Shown here: positions 51,831 through 59,795 of the stretch, piece after piece
Layout of the letters: every line of letters begins with the position of its first letter
Numbering within the stretch: the first letter of the stretch is position 1
NCBI RefSeq assembly: GCF_029870285.1
Contig: NZ_JACSYA010000022.1
Location: forward strand, 1-64,000
From: Delftia sp. PS-11
GTDB taxonomy: Bacteria; Pseudomonadota; Gammaproteobacteria; Burkholderiales; Burkholderiaceae_C
Reading direction: 5' to 3'
Length of the DNA: 64,000 bases
Notes under the pieces: model-generated
Database searches by the model: none
The model's input: only the letters and a program-made list of their open reading frames with translations
Told to the model about the DNA's origin: nothing
Position numbers and translations under genes: made by a program

Positions 51831-53171
51831 GGTCACGAATTCCTCGGCGGCCGTCGGGTGAATGGCCACGGTGTTGTCGAAGTCGCGCTTGGTGGCGCCC
51901 ATCTTGAGGGCGACGGCAAAGCCCTGCAGCATCTCGTCCATGCCGAAGCCGATGCCATGGATGCCCACGATGCGTTCTTCGGCGCCCACGCACACCAGCT
52001 TCATGCGTGCGGGCTGGCGGTGGCGTGTGACGGCCGTGTACATGGCCGTGAAGGCTGACTGGTAGGCCCTGACCTGGCTGTCGCCAAAGCGCTCGCGCGC
52101 CTGGGGCTCAGTCAGGCCCACGGTGCCTATGGGCGGGTGGCTGAAGACCACGGTGGGCACATTCTCGTAGTCCAGGTGCTCATCGGCCTTGCCGTTGAAC
52201 AGGCGCTCGGACAGGCGCCTGCCCGCAGCCACGGCCACGGGCGTGAGTTCCACGCGGCCTGTGATGTCGCCCACGGCGTGGATGCCGGGCACATTGGTGT
52301 CCTGGAATTTGTCCACGGCGATGTGGCCGCTGTCCGTCAGGGCCACGCCTGCCGCCTGCAGGTTCAGGCCCGAGGTGTCGGGCCTGCGGCCAATTGCCCA
52401 GACCACGCAGTCCACCGTATGGCTGCTGCCGTCCTGCAGCTGAAGCTGCAGACTGCCGTCGGGGTTGCGCACCACGGCCTTGGGCGTGGCCTGGCGGTGC
52501 AGGGTGGGGCCTTCGGCGGCCATGATTTCCATCAGGGTCTCGCTCAGCAGCGGATCGAAGCCTCGCAGCGCCGCATCCTGGCGCATGAACAGATGGGTGT
52601 CCGAGCCCAGGGCGTGCAGCACGCCGGCGATCTCCACAGCGATATAGCCTGCGCCGACCACTGCCGTGCGCCGTGGCAGGGCCTGCAGGGCGAAGAAGCC
52701 GTCCGAGTCGATGCCCAGGTCCGCGCCCGGAATGTCGGGCCATGCGGGGCGCGTGCCGGTGGCGATGAGGATGTGGTCCGCCGTCAGGCGCTGGCCGCCG
52801 GCCTCGACGGTACGGGCGTCCACAAAGCGGCCGAAGCCCTGGATGACATCGACCTTGTTGCGTGCCAGCCCGCTCTCGTAGGAGCCATGGATGCGCCCGA
52901 TATAGGCGCTGCGGCTGTCCACCAGACGCTGCCAGTCCAGGCGCTGTACGGTGGCCTCCCAGCCGTAATCGGGGCCGTAGCGGTGCATGGCCTCGGCAAT
53001 CTGGGCCGCATGCCACATCACCTTCTTGGGCACGCAGCCCACGTTGACGCAGGTGCCGCCAATGGCGCCGGCCTCGATCAGGGCGCAGCTGCGCCCGTGC
53101 AGGGCCGCGCGGTTGGCCGAGGCGATGCCGCCGCTGCCGCCGCCGATGACGATGTAGTCGTAGTGCTTCAT
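51822..53171 (-). CDS. gor: Glutathione-disulfide reductase
   Basis: Gor reduces oxidised glutathione with NADPH and keeps the cytoplasmic thiol pool reduced. The 449-residue protein has the FAD-binding GGGSGG motif at residues 10-15 and the redox-active disulfide [13 protein letters not shown] with C41 and C46. [19 protein letters not shown] is the NADPH-binding fold, [11 protein letters not shown] the second FAD motif, and the C-terminal [12 protein letters not shown] contains the active-site His-Glu pair. It is convergent with HxlR. The 92 bp upstream hold its leader; the phoD gene lies upstream in the same direction and is unlikely to be functionally linked. Confidence 0.94.
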   Translation of the reverse strand: MKHYDYIVIGGGSGGIASANRAALHGRSCALIEAGAIGGTCVNVGCVPKKVMWHAAQIAEAMHRYGPDYGWEATVQRLDWQRLVDSRSAYIGRIHGSYESGLARNKVDVIQGFGRFVDARTVEAGGQRLTADHILIATGTRPAWPDIPGADLGIDSDGFFALQALPRRTAVVGAGYIAVEIAGVLHALGSDTHLFMRQDAALRGFDPLLSETLMEIMAAEGPTLHRQATPKAVVRNPDGSLQLQLQDGSSHTVDCVVWAIGRRPDTSGLNLQAAGVALTDSGHIAVDKFQDTNVPGIHAVGDITGRVELTPVAVAAGRRLSERLFNGKADEHLDYENVPTVVFSHPPIGTVGLTEPQARERFGDSQVRAYQSAFTAMYTAVTRHRQPARMKLVCVGAEERIVGIHGIGFGMDEMLQGFAVALKMGATKRDFDNTVAIHPTAAEEFVTMR

Positions 53172-53263
53172 GGAAGATCCCAGCTCCTTGTGGGCGGCTC
53201 ACATGCCGCCAGCGCAGGATCTTGCCTTCTTGTGCGCACCAGGGCGCTGGCTGGGGGCAATCC

Positions 53264-54847
53264 TCAAGCGCGCTGCGGCTCCAGGGTCTTCGTATAGAGG
53301 GCCTTGCCGTCCAGGTCCTTGAGCACCACGGTCAGTGCCTGGCTGCGGTGGTCGATGTCGAGCTGGCCGAAGAACTGGAAGCCTTCGCTGGGCGCTGAGT
53401 TGTCATAGCCAGCGCTTTTTTGGAACACCACCTCGCCGCCAAAGGTCTTGTCCATGGCGTTGGGGCCGAAGCCGCCTGCGTTCAGCGGACCCGAGACAAA
53501 TTCCCAGAACGGGTCGAACTCCTGGAAGCTGGCGCGTTCGGGGCTGAAATGGTGGGCCGCCGTGTAGTGCACATCGGCGGTGAGCCAGACCACGTTCCTG
53601 ATGCCGGCGTCCTTGATGCCCTTGAGCAGGCGGGCCATCTCCAGCTCGCGGCCTTTGGGCGCGCCGTGATCGCCGTTGGCCACGGCTTCCCATTGGGCAC
53701 GGCCTTCGGCATCCTTGCCATCGGGCACGAAGAGGCTGATGGGCATGTCGCTGGCGATCAGCTTCCAGGTGGCGCGGCTGCGCTTGAGGCCGTCCAGCAG
53801 CCATTCGATCTGGGGGCGGCCCAGCATGTCGGTATCCGGCCCTTCGCTGGCCTGCAGATTGTGGCTGTTGGGGCCCCGGTGACTGCGCATGTCGATGACG
53901 AAGATGTCCGCCAGCGGGCCCTGGGGCAGGTGCCGGTACAGGCGCTGGTGCGTGGCCGCGCCGAAGGGGCGCATGGGCGCGTATTCCATGAAGGCGCGCT
54001 GGCCGCGCGCAGCCAGCAACTGCACGTTTTTCTCGGTGTAGCGCGCGTCGTGGATCACGCTTTTGCTGTCCGAATAATTGTTGGTGACCTCGTGGTCGTC
54101 CCATTGCCAGATCTGGGCCACTTCGCTGCCCAGGGCGCGCACATTGGCATCCATGAGGTTGTAGCGGTGGCGGCCCCGGAATTCATCCAGCGTCTCGGCC
54201 ACCTTGGCGACCTCGGGCGTGACCAGGTTCTTCCACAGCGTGCCGTCGCGCAGCCTGACTTCGGCGGCGATGGGGCCGTCAGCATAGATGGTGTCGCCGC
54301 TGTGCAGAAAGACATCGGGGTTGGTGCGGCGCATGGCTTCGTAGATGCGCATGCCGCCAAAGGCTTCGTTGATGCCGAAGCCCTGGCCTGCGGTGTCGCC
54401 GCTCCAGACCAGACGCAGTGGCCGCGTGGCGGGCATGCCCGCAGCCTGCGGCGTACGAAAGTGTCCCTGCATGGCCGGGGAGCGCACATTGGCGCTGGCC
54501 AGGTCTTCCAGCACCACGCGGTAGAAAATGTCCTGGCCTGCAGGCAGTCCCAGCAGGTCGATGCGGCCCGTGCCATCGGCGCTGCCGGTCAGCAGGTCGG
54601 GGCCACGCACGCGCGTCGGGTCGGCGAAGCCGGAAGTGGTGGACCATTCCAGCCACATGCGCGCATCGCGGCTGGCGCGCGCCCAGACGATGGCGCGGTC
54701 GGCCAGCACATCGCCGCTTTGCAGGCCCGAGGGCAGCAGCGGGCGTGCGCTATCGCGCGTGATGGCTGCGGGCGCAGTCTGGGCCCGCAGAATGGAAGGC
54801 AGCAGACAGGCGCCTGTGGCGCTGATCAGAAGGTGGCGACGGTCCAT
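53264..54847 (-). CDS. phoD: PhoD-family alkaline phosphatase/phosphodiesterase
   Basis: This 527-residue exported enzyme is of the PhoD family, which hydrolyses phosphomonoesters and diesters outside the cell and uses Ca2+/Fe3+. The N-terminus MDRRHLLISATGACLLPSILRAQ has a twin-arginine and is probably a Tat signal. The N-terminal domain shows LPSGLQSGDVLADRAIVWARAS. The metallophosphatase core has LVWSGDTAGQG, VFLHSGDTIYADGP, QIWQWDDHEVTNN and WLTADVHYTAAHHFSP, all typical PhoD motifs. A TTG at 54853 is a possible upstream start; I prefer ATG at 54847. It stands alone between ttuC and gor, all on the same strand. Confidence 0.92.
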   Translation of the reverse strand: MDRRHLLISATGACLLPSILRAQTAPAAITRDSARPLLPSGLQSGDVLADRAIVWARASRDARMWLEWSTTSGFADPTRVRGPDLLTGSADGTGRIDLLGLPAGQDIFYRVVLEDLASANVRSPAMQGHFRTPQAAGMPATRPLRLVWSGDTAGQGFGINEAFGGMRIYEAMRRTNPDVFLHSGDTIYADGPIAAEVRLRDGTLWKNLVTPEVAKVAETLDEFRGRHRYNLMDANVRALGSEVAQIWQWDDHEVTNNYSDSKSVIHDARYTEKNVQLLAARGQRAFMEYAPMRPFGAATHQRLYRHLPQGPLADIFVIDMRSHRGPNSHNLQASEGPDTDMLGRPQIEWLLDGLKRSRATWKLIASDMPISLFVPDGKDAEGRAQWEAVANGDHGAPKGRELEMARLLKGIKDAGIRNVVWLTADVHYTAAHHFSPERASFQEFDPFWEFVSGPLNAGGFGPNAMDKTFGGEVVFQKSAGYDNSAPSEGFQFFGQLDIDHRSQALTVVLKDLDGKALYTKTLEPQRA

Positions 54848-54910
54848 GGGCAAGGCATAGGAGCAGGAAGATCCTGCCAGCCTATGCGCGCCACATGACC
54901 GCGCCGTGAC

Positions 54911-55999
54911 TCAGCCCCGCGCGATGGCGTCCGCGATGGCCTGGCCCACTTCGGTGGTGTTGGCCGTGCCGCCCAGGTCGGGTGTGCGCGGGCCGCTCTT
55001 GATGACTTCCTCGATGGCGGCGACGATGGCGTCATGCGCGGCGCGGCCTGCGCCCTGGCCCTGGGTCAGGAAGTCCAGCATCAGCGCTGCCGACCAGACC
55101 ATGGCGATGGGGTTGGCGATGTTCTTGCCATAGATGTCGGGCGCCGAGCCGTGCACGGGCTCGAACAGGCTGGGGAAGGTGCGGTCGGGGTTGAGGTTGG
55201 CCGAGGGCGCCAGGCCGATGGTGCCCGTGGTGGCGGGGCCCAGGTCGCTGAGGATGTCGCCGAACAGGTTGGTGGCGGCCACCACGTCGAAGCGGCCCGG
55301 CTGCAGCACGAAGCGCGCGGTCAGGATGTCGATGTGCTGCTTGTCCAGGGTGACCTCGGGGTAGCTCTTGGCCACGTCTTCGGCGCGCTGGTCCCACCAG
55401 GGCATGCTGATGGCGATGCCGTTGCTCTTGGTGGCCAGGGTGACATGCTTGCGCTGGCGGCTTTGGGCCAGATCGAATGCGTACTTGAGCAGGCGCTCAG
55501 CGCCCTTGCGTGAGTAGACCGACTCCTGGATCACGATCTCGCGGTCCGTGCCTTCGTACATGATGCCGCCCAGCGAGGTGTATTCGCCTTCGGTGTTTTC
55601 GCGCACCACGTAGTAGTCGATGTCGCCGGGCTTGCGGCCGGCCAGCGGGCAGGGCACGCCCTCGAACAGGCGCACGGGGCGCAGGTTGATGTACTGGTCG
55701 AACTCGCGGCGGAACTTGAGCAGCGAGCCCCACAGCGAGATGTGGTCAGGCACGGTGGCCGGCCAGCCCACGGCGCCGAAGAAGATGGCATCCATGCCCG
55801 ACAGTTGGGCCTTCCAGTCGTCGGGCATCATCTTGCCGTGGGCCAGGTAGTAGTCGCAGTGCGCCCAGTCGAAGTGGTGGAATTCGAGTGGCAGCGCAAA
55901 GCGCCTGGCGGCTGCTTCCAGGGCGCGCAGGCCCTCGGGCATGACTTCCTTGCCAATGCCGTCGCCGGCGATGACGGCAATCTTGAATGCGTTTTGCAT
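54911..55999 (-). CDS. ttuC: Tartrate dehydrogenase/decarboxylase (isopropylmalate-dehydrogenase family)
   Basis: This 362-residue enzyme belongs to the isocitrate/isopropylmalate dehydrogenase family and looks like tartrate dehydrogenase (TtuC/YeaU type). It opens FKIAVIAGDGIGKEVMPEGLRALEAAA. DYYVVRENTEGEYTSLGG carries the substrate loop, RKHVTLATKSNGIAISMPWWDQRAEDVAKSYPEV the catalytic Lys region, and VVAATNLFGDILSDLGPATTGTIGLAPSANLNPD the metal-binding Asp pair. GSAPDIYGKNIANPIAM is the nucleotide motif. Such enzymes act on tartrate, D-malate and related beta-decarboxylating substrates. The start at 55999 gives MQNAFKIAVIAGDGIG. It is divergent from a LysR gene, probably its activator. Confidence 0.9.
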   Translation of the reverse strand: MQNAFKIAVIAGDGIGKEVMPEGLRALEAAARRFALPLEFHHFDWAHCDYYLAHGKMMPDDWKAQLSGMDAIFFGAVGWPATVPDHISLWGSLLKFRREFDQYINLRPVRLFEGVPCPLAGRKPGDIDYYVVRENTEGEYTSLGGIMYEGTDREIVIQESVYSRKGAERLLKYAFDLAQSRQRKHVTLATKSNGIAISMPWWDQRAEDVAKSYPEVTLDKQHIDILTARFVLQPGRFDVVAATNLFGDILSDLGPATTGTIGLAPSANLNPDRTFPSLFEPVHGSAPDIYGKNIANPIAMVWSAALMLDFLTQGQGAGRAAHDAIVAAIEEVIKSGPRTPDLGGTANTTEVGQAIADAIARG

Positions 56000-56115
56000 G
56001 GTGTGTGTCCTTGGATCGGTGGGTGCAGTGAATGGCCGTGGCCGCATGGATGGCATTGTTGGCCCTTCTGACACCAAATACAATCGGCCGACTGTGGTTC
56101 CATTGTTTACAGATC

Positions 56116-57033
56116 GTGAATAAACAGCCTGCGCCCGAGGATTTGCGCGTCTTCACCGTGGTGGCCCGCAAGTCGGGTTTTGCAGCAGCCGCCCAGGAAC
56201 TGGGCGCCTCACCTGCCTATGTCAGCAAGCGCATCCGCCTGCTGGAAGATGAACTGGGCGTGAAGCTGCTGCACCGCACGACGCGGCGCGTGGCCGTGAC
56301 CGAAGAGGGCGAGCGCGTCTTCCATTGGGCGCAGCGCATCCTGGATGACATGGATCAGCTCATGCAGGAGGTGGCTGTCACCCGCAGCGAGCCGCGCGGC
56401 CTGCTGCGCGTGAGCAGCAGCTTCGGCTTCGGGCGCCATGTGGTCGCGCCCGCGCTGTCGCGCCTGGTGGAGCGCCATCCGGGCCTGCAGGTGCGGCTGG
56501 ATGTGTTCGACCGGCTCGTGGACGTGGCGGGCGAGGGGTTTGATCTGGATGTGCGCGTGGGCGATGAGATCGCGCCGCACCTCATTGCGCGGCGGCTGGC
56601 CGACAACCACCGCGTGCTGTGCGCGGCGCCGGCCTATCTGGCGCGCCGTGGCATGCCGCGCACGCCGGCCGAGCTGTCAGCGCACGACTGCCTGGCCATC
56701 AAGGAGCGTGACCAGGCCTTTGGCGTGTGGCGCCTGCGTTGCGGCGCCATGGAGCAGACCGTGAAGGTCACAGGGCCGCTGTCGGCCAACAACGGCGAGA
56801 TGGTGGTGCAGTGGGCCGTGGACGGGCGCGGCATCGCGCTGCGCTCGCTGTGGGATGTGGGAGCGCACCTGCAGGCCGGGCGCCTGGTGCAGCTGCTGCC
56901 CGAGTGGCGCCAGGAGGCCAATGTCTGGGCGGTGTATCCGACGCGGCTGCAGCTGTCGGCCAAGGTGCGGGTGTGTGTGGAGTTCCTGCAGGAGCATTTC
57001 CAGCAGGAGCAGTGGGCAGCCGCACCCCGATAG
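56116..57033 (+). CDS. LysR-family regulator, probable tartrate/D-malate utilisation activator
   Basis: This 305-residue LysR regulator has its DNA-binding domain in NKQPAPEDLRVFTVVARKSGFAAAAQELGASPAYVSKRIRLLEDELGVKLLHRTTRRVAVTEEG. The effector domain begins LLRVSSSFGFGRHVVAPALSRLV. It starts with GTG at 56116; upstream in-frame ATG codons lie in the promoter region and would add residues with no similarity. It is divergent from ttuC across 116 bp. The arrangement equals that of TtuA/TtuC in Agrobacterium and DmlR/DmlA in E. coli, so it likely activates ttuC in response to tartrate or D-malate. Confidence 0.9.
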   Translation: MNKQPAPEDLRVFTVVARKSGFAAAAQELGASPAYVSKRIRLLEDELGVKLLHRTTRRVAVTEEGERVFHWAQRILDDMDQLMQEVAVTRSEPRGLLRVSSSFGFGRHVVAPALSRLVERHPGLQVRLDVFDRLVDVAGEGFDLDVRVGDEIAPHLIARRLADNHRVLCAAPAYLARRGMPRTPAELSAHDCLAIKERDQAFGVWRLRCGAMEQTVKVTGPLSANNGEMVVQWAVDGRGIALRSLWDVGAHLQAGRLVQLLPEWRQEANVWAVYPTRLQLSAKVRVCVEFLQEHFQQEQWAAAPR

Positions 57034-57054
57034 AGGGGCGGCTGCCTGCAAGGC

Positions 57055-57501
57055 TTAGCCTGCCAGAGCGGCCTTGACGGCGGCGGAGACCTGGCCCATG
57101 TCGGCCTTGCCGGCCAGCTGGGTCTTGGCAGCACCCATGACCTTGCCCATGTCGCCAGGGCCCGAGGCGCCCAGTCCGGCCACGATGGCCTTGACGGCGG
57201 CAGCCACTTCCTCGGCCGACATGCGCTCGGGCAGGTAGGTGGTCAGCACGGCCATTTCGGCCTTTTCCTTGTCGGCCAGGTCCTGGCGGCCTGCGCTTTC
57301 AAAAGCGGCAATGCTGTCCTTGCGCTGCTTGATCAGCTTGTCCACGATGGCGACGATGGCGGCATCGTCGAGTTCGATGCGCTCATCGACTTCCTTTTGC
57401 TTCATCGCGGCCTGCAGCAGGCGGATGGTGCCCAGGCGCTCGCTGTCCTTGGCGCGCATGGCGGTCTTCATGTCTTCGGTGATCTGGGCCTTGAGGCTCA
57501 T
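57055..57501 (-). CDS. yqeY: GatB/YqeY-domain protein
   Basis: This 148-residue protein has the YqeY domain, related to the helical tail of the GatB subunit of tRNA-dependent amidotransferases. It is all-helical: MSLKAQITEDMKTAMRAKDSERLGTIRLLQAAMKQKEVDERI, then LPERMSAEEVAAAVKAIVAGLGASGPGDMGKVMGAAKTQLAGKADMGQVSAAVKAAL. Exact function is unknown; a tRNA-related role is likely. AGGAGAAACGCC precedes the ATG. It lies downstream of rpsU on the same strand, separated by a strong terminator, and is convergent with the LysR gene 21 bp away. Confidence 0.94.
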   Translation of the reverse strand: MSLKAQITEDMKTAMRAKDSERLGTIRLLQAAMKQKEVDERIELDDAAIVAIVDKLIKQRKDSIAAFESAGRQDLADKEKAEMAVLTTYLPERMSAEEVAAAVKAIVAGLGASGPGDMGKVMGAAKTQLAGKADMGQVSAAVKAALAG

Positions 57502-57525
57502 GGCGTTTCTCCTGAGAGGGTGGCG

Positions 57526-57567
57526 AAAAACAAAAAACCCGCGCCTGGCGTCCCGAGCGCGGGTTTT
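57526..57567 (-). terminator. Intrinsic terminator between rpsU and yqeY
   Basis: On the minus strand CCCGCGC (57563-57557) pairs with GCGCGGG (57544-57538), extended by A-T pairs, and is followed by TTTTTTGTTTTT. The loop is 12 nt. It sits 34 bp past the rpsU stop and 25 bp before the yqeY start, so it should cut expression of yqeY relative to rpsU. Confidence 0.9.
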
Positions 57568-57600
57568 GCGGCTGACGAGAGCCGGCTGGTCAAGAGCTGA

Positions 57601-57813
57601 TTAGTACAGCTTCTTGGGCAGCTGCATGCTGCGAACGCGCTTGTAGTGGCGCTTGACGGCGGCAGCCTTCTTGCGCTTGCGTTCGGCAGTGGGCTTCTCG
57701 TAGAACTCGCGAGCGCGCAGGTCGGTCAGCAGGCCGAGCTTTTCGATGGTGCGCTTGAAGCGGCGCAGGGCAACTTCATAGGGCTCGTTTTCTTTAACGC
57801 GGATGGTGGTCAT
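57601..57813 (-). CDS. rpsU: 30S ribosomal protein S21
   Basis: This 70-residue protein is ribosomal protein S21, which helps translation initiation near the anti-Shine-Dalgarno region of 16S rRNA. It begins [28 protein letters not shown], followed by [36 protein letters not shown]. The basic C-terminal half is typical. It is transcribed from a strong-looking promoter at 57948-57977 with a 5' leader of about 130 nt, and ends at the terminator at 57526-57567. Confidence 0.98.
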   Translation of the reverse strand: MTTIRVKENEPYEVALRRFKRTIEKLGLLTDLRAREFYEKPTAERKRKKAAAVKRHYKRVRSMQLPKKLY

Positions 57814-57947
57814 TAGCTAGATTTCCAGATATCTGTGCTGACAGCGGGTTCCCGGGAAGATCGGGCCTGGGAGCCATGAACAGCGGTTTGTGCCCGTCAT
57901 GAGTTAACTAGTATTGGCCGACGGGGCAATTGCCAGCAAAGCCGGTC

Positions 57948-57977
57948 ATTATACGCGAGTCAGATGCGGCGTGACAA
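57948..57977 (-). promoter_or_regulatory. Sigma-70-type promoter of rpsU
   Basis: On the minus strand TTGTCA (57977-57972) and TATAAT (57953-57948) are separated by 18 bp, giving a 5/6 -35 and a perfect -10. Transcription would start near 57941, about 128 bp upstream of rpsU. The element lies directly next to the yhiN stop codon at 57979, so rpsU does not depend on yhiN transcription. Confidence 0.85.
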
Positions 57978-57978
57978 A

Positions 57979-59199
57979 TCAGGCCAGGGGCAGCGCCTGG
58001 GCACACGCATGCCCGCTGGCCCATGCCCACTGGAAGTTGTAGCCGCCCAGCCAGCCCGTGATGTCCACCACCTCGCCAATGCAGTACAGGCCCGGCTGGG
58101 CCTTGCATTCCATGGTCTGCTGGGACAGTGCGCGTGTATCCACGCCTCCCAGCGTGACCTCGGCCTTTTTGTAGCCCTCGGTGCCCGTGGGCACGATCTC
58201 CCAGCGCGACAGGCGCTCGGCCAGCTGGTTCAGGGCCTTGTCCGAGGCTTCGGCAATCGGACGCTGCCATGCGCTGTCCTGCTGAACCCAGGCATCGGCC
58301 AGCCGCGCGGGCAGCCACTGCGCCAGTTCGTTGGCGATGAGCTTGCGCGAGCGCGACTTGGCCTTGAGCAGCTCGGCCTGCAGATCCACCTCGGGGGCAA
58401 GGTTGATGCACAGGGGCGTGCCGGGCTTCCAGTAGCTCGATATCTGCAGCACGGCCGGACCCGACAGCCCCCGGTGGGTGAACAGCAGGTCTTCCATGAA
58501 GGCGATGCGCTCTTTCCTGCTGCCCGTGCTGATTTCTACGGGCAGGGCCAGGCCGGCGAGCTGGGCGTAGGGCGCCCAGGCGTCGCCGTCGAAGGTCAGC
58601 GGCACCAGGCCCGGTGTGCGCTCGACCAGGGGCAGGCCGAACTGCTGGGCCAGGCGGTAGCCGAAGTCGGTGGCGCCGATCTTGGGAATGGACAGGCCGC
58701 CCGTGGCGATGACCAGGCTGGGCGCCTGCACTGCGCCCCGGCTGGTGCGCAGGCGGTACAGGCCATCCGCGTGCTCGACGGACTCCACCTTGCAGGGCTG
58801 CCAGCGCTGCACGCCACCGGCCTGGCACTCTGCCTGCAGCATGGCGATGATGTCCTCGGCCGAGCGGTCGGCAAACAGCTGGCCCTTGTGCTTTTCATGG
58901 TGGGCAATGCCGTGGCGGTCCATCAGCGCGATGAAGTCGGCCGGCGTGTATCGTGACAGCGCCGAGCGGCAGAACTGCGGATTGGCGCCCACGAAGTGCT
59001 TGTGCGGCGCACGCACGTCCAGATCGCGGTTGGTGAAGTTGCAGCGGCCGCCACCCGAGATGCGGATTTTTTCGGCCACTTTTTCCGCATGGTCGATGAG
59101 CAGCACGGACAGGCCGCGCTGGCCGGCCTGGGCCGCGCAGAACAGGCCGGCAGCGCCGGCGCCGATGATGACGGCGTCGAATGGGAGTGCAGTGGTCAC
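57979..59199 (-). CDS. yhiN: YhiN/HI0933-family flavoprotein
   Basis: This 406-residue NAD(P)/FAD-dependent oxidoreductase is of the HI0933/YhiN family. It opens DAVIIGAGAAGLFCAAQAGQRGLSVLLIDH (FAD-binding Rossmann motif) and then has the family signature KIRISGGGRCNFTN near residues 43-56. VIATGGLSIPKIGATDFGYRLAQQFG and FTHRGLSGPAVLQISSYW are further hallmarks; the C-terminal block contains GLYCIGEVVDITGWLGGYNFQWAWASGH, which completes the FAD site. The biological substrate is unknown. It is divergent from the thioesterase gene across 70 bp. Confidence 0.92.
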   Translation of the reverse strand: MTTALPFDAVIIGAGAAGLFCAAQAGQRGLSVLLIDHAEKVAEKIRISGGGRCNFTNRDLDVRAPHKHFVGANPQFCRSALSRYTPADFIALMDRHGIAHHEKHKGQLFADRSAEDIIAMLQAECQAGGVQRWQPCKVESVEHADGLYRLRTSRGAVQAPSLVIATGGLSIPKIGATDFGYRLAQQFGLPLVERTPGLVPLTFDGDAWAPYAQLAGLALPVEISTGSRKERIAFMEDLLFTHRGLSGPAVLQISSYWKPGTPLCINLAPEVDLQAELLKAKSRSRKLIANELAQWLPARLADAWVQQDSAWQRPIAEASDKALNQLAERLSRWEIVPTGTEGYKKAEVTLGGVDTRALSQQTMECKAQPGLYCIGEVVDITGWLGGYNFQWAWASGHACAQALPLA

Positions 59200-59269
59200 G
59201 GGGGTGTCACATTGGGGGCAAAAAGGGCGCCCATTCTCGCGTACAGCGGCTTTTTCCTAGAATCACACC

Positions 59270-59773
59270 ATGAATTTTCCCTCGCATCAGCTGAGCATGA
59301 CCGTGCTCATGTCGCCCGATATGGCGAATTTTTCGGGCAACGTCCACGGCGGTGCCATTCTCAAGCAGCTCGACCAGGTGGCCTATGCCTGCGCCAGCCG
59401 CTATGCGGGCCGCTATGTGGTCACGCTCAGCGTGGACCAGGTGATGTTCCTGCAGCCCATCCATGTGGGCGAGCTGGTTACCTTTCTGGCCAGCGTCAAC
59501 CACACGGGTAAGTCGTCGATGGAAATCGGCATCAAGGTGGTGGCCGAGGACATCCGCACCCAGGTGGTGCGCCATGTCAACAGCTGCTTTTTCACCATGG
59601 TGGCCGTGGACGAGAACAAGCAGCCTGTGACGGTGCCCGCGCTGGTGCCGTCCACCGACGAGGAAAAGCGCCGCTGGCAGGCTGCCTTGATCCGCAAGGA
59701 CCTGCGCCGCGAGCTGGCCCAGCGCTTTGAGCAAAGCCGCGTGACGGCCAGCAGTTCGGTCCGGCCCGCCTGA
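59270..59773 (+). CDS. Hotdog-fold acyl-CoA thioesterase (YciA-like)
   Basis: This 167-residue protein is a hotdog-fold acyl-CoA thioesterase of the YciA/BFIT group, hydrolysing acyl-CoA to free acid and CoA. It opens HQLSMTVLMSPDMANFSGNVHGGAILKQLDQVAYACASRYAG, with the catalytic segment around NVHGGAILKQLD. VTLSVDQVMFLQPIHVGELVTFLASV is the central strand pair. The last ~25 residues extend past the fold. The preferred chain length cannot be read. It is divergent from yhiN and convergent with the hybrid kinase gene, 22 bp apart. Confidence 0.88.
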   Translation: MNFPSHQLSMTVLMSPDMANFSGNVHGGAILKQLDQVAYACASRYAGRYVVTLSVDQVMFLQPIHVGELVTFLASVNHTGKSSMEIGIKVVAEDIRTQVVRHVNSCFFTMVAVDENKQPVTVPALVPSTDEEKRRWQAALIRKDLRRELAQRFEQSRVTASSSVRPA

Positions 59774-59795
59774 ATCCCCGGGCGCCGCCCTGGCT

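Noticed and set aside
51808..51848. AGCGCATC tandem repeat as a CRISPR or regulatory array
   Set aside because: Only three 8-bp units with no spacers, partly inside the gor coding sequence; slippage is the simplest explanation.
54848..54853. TTG at 54853 as the phoD start
   Set aside because: It adds only two residues before an ATG that gives a normal twin-arginine signal peptide; no Shine-Dalgarno supports it.
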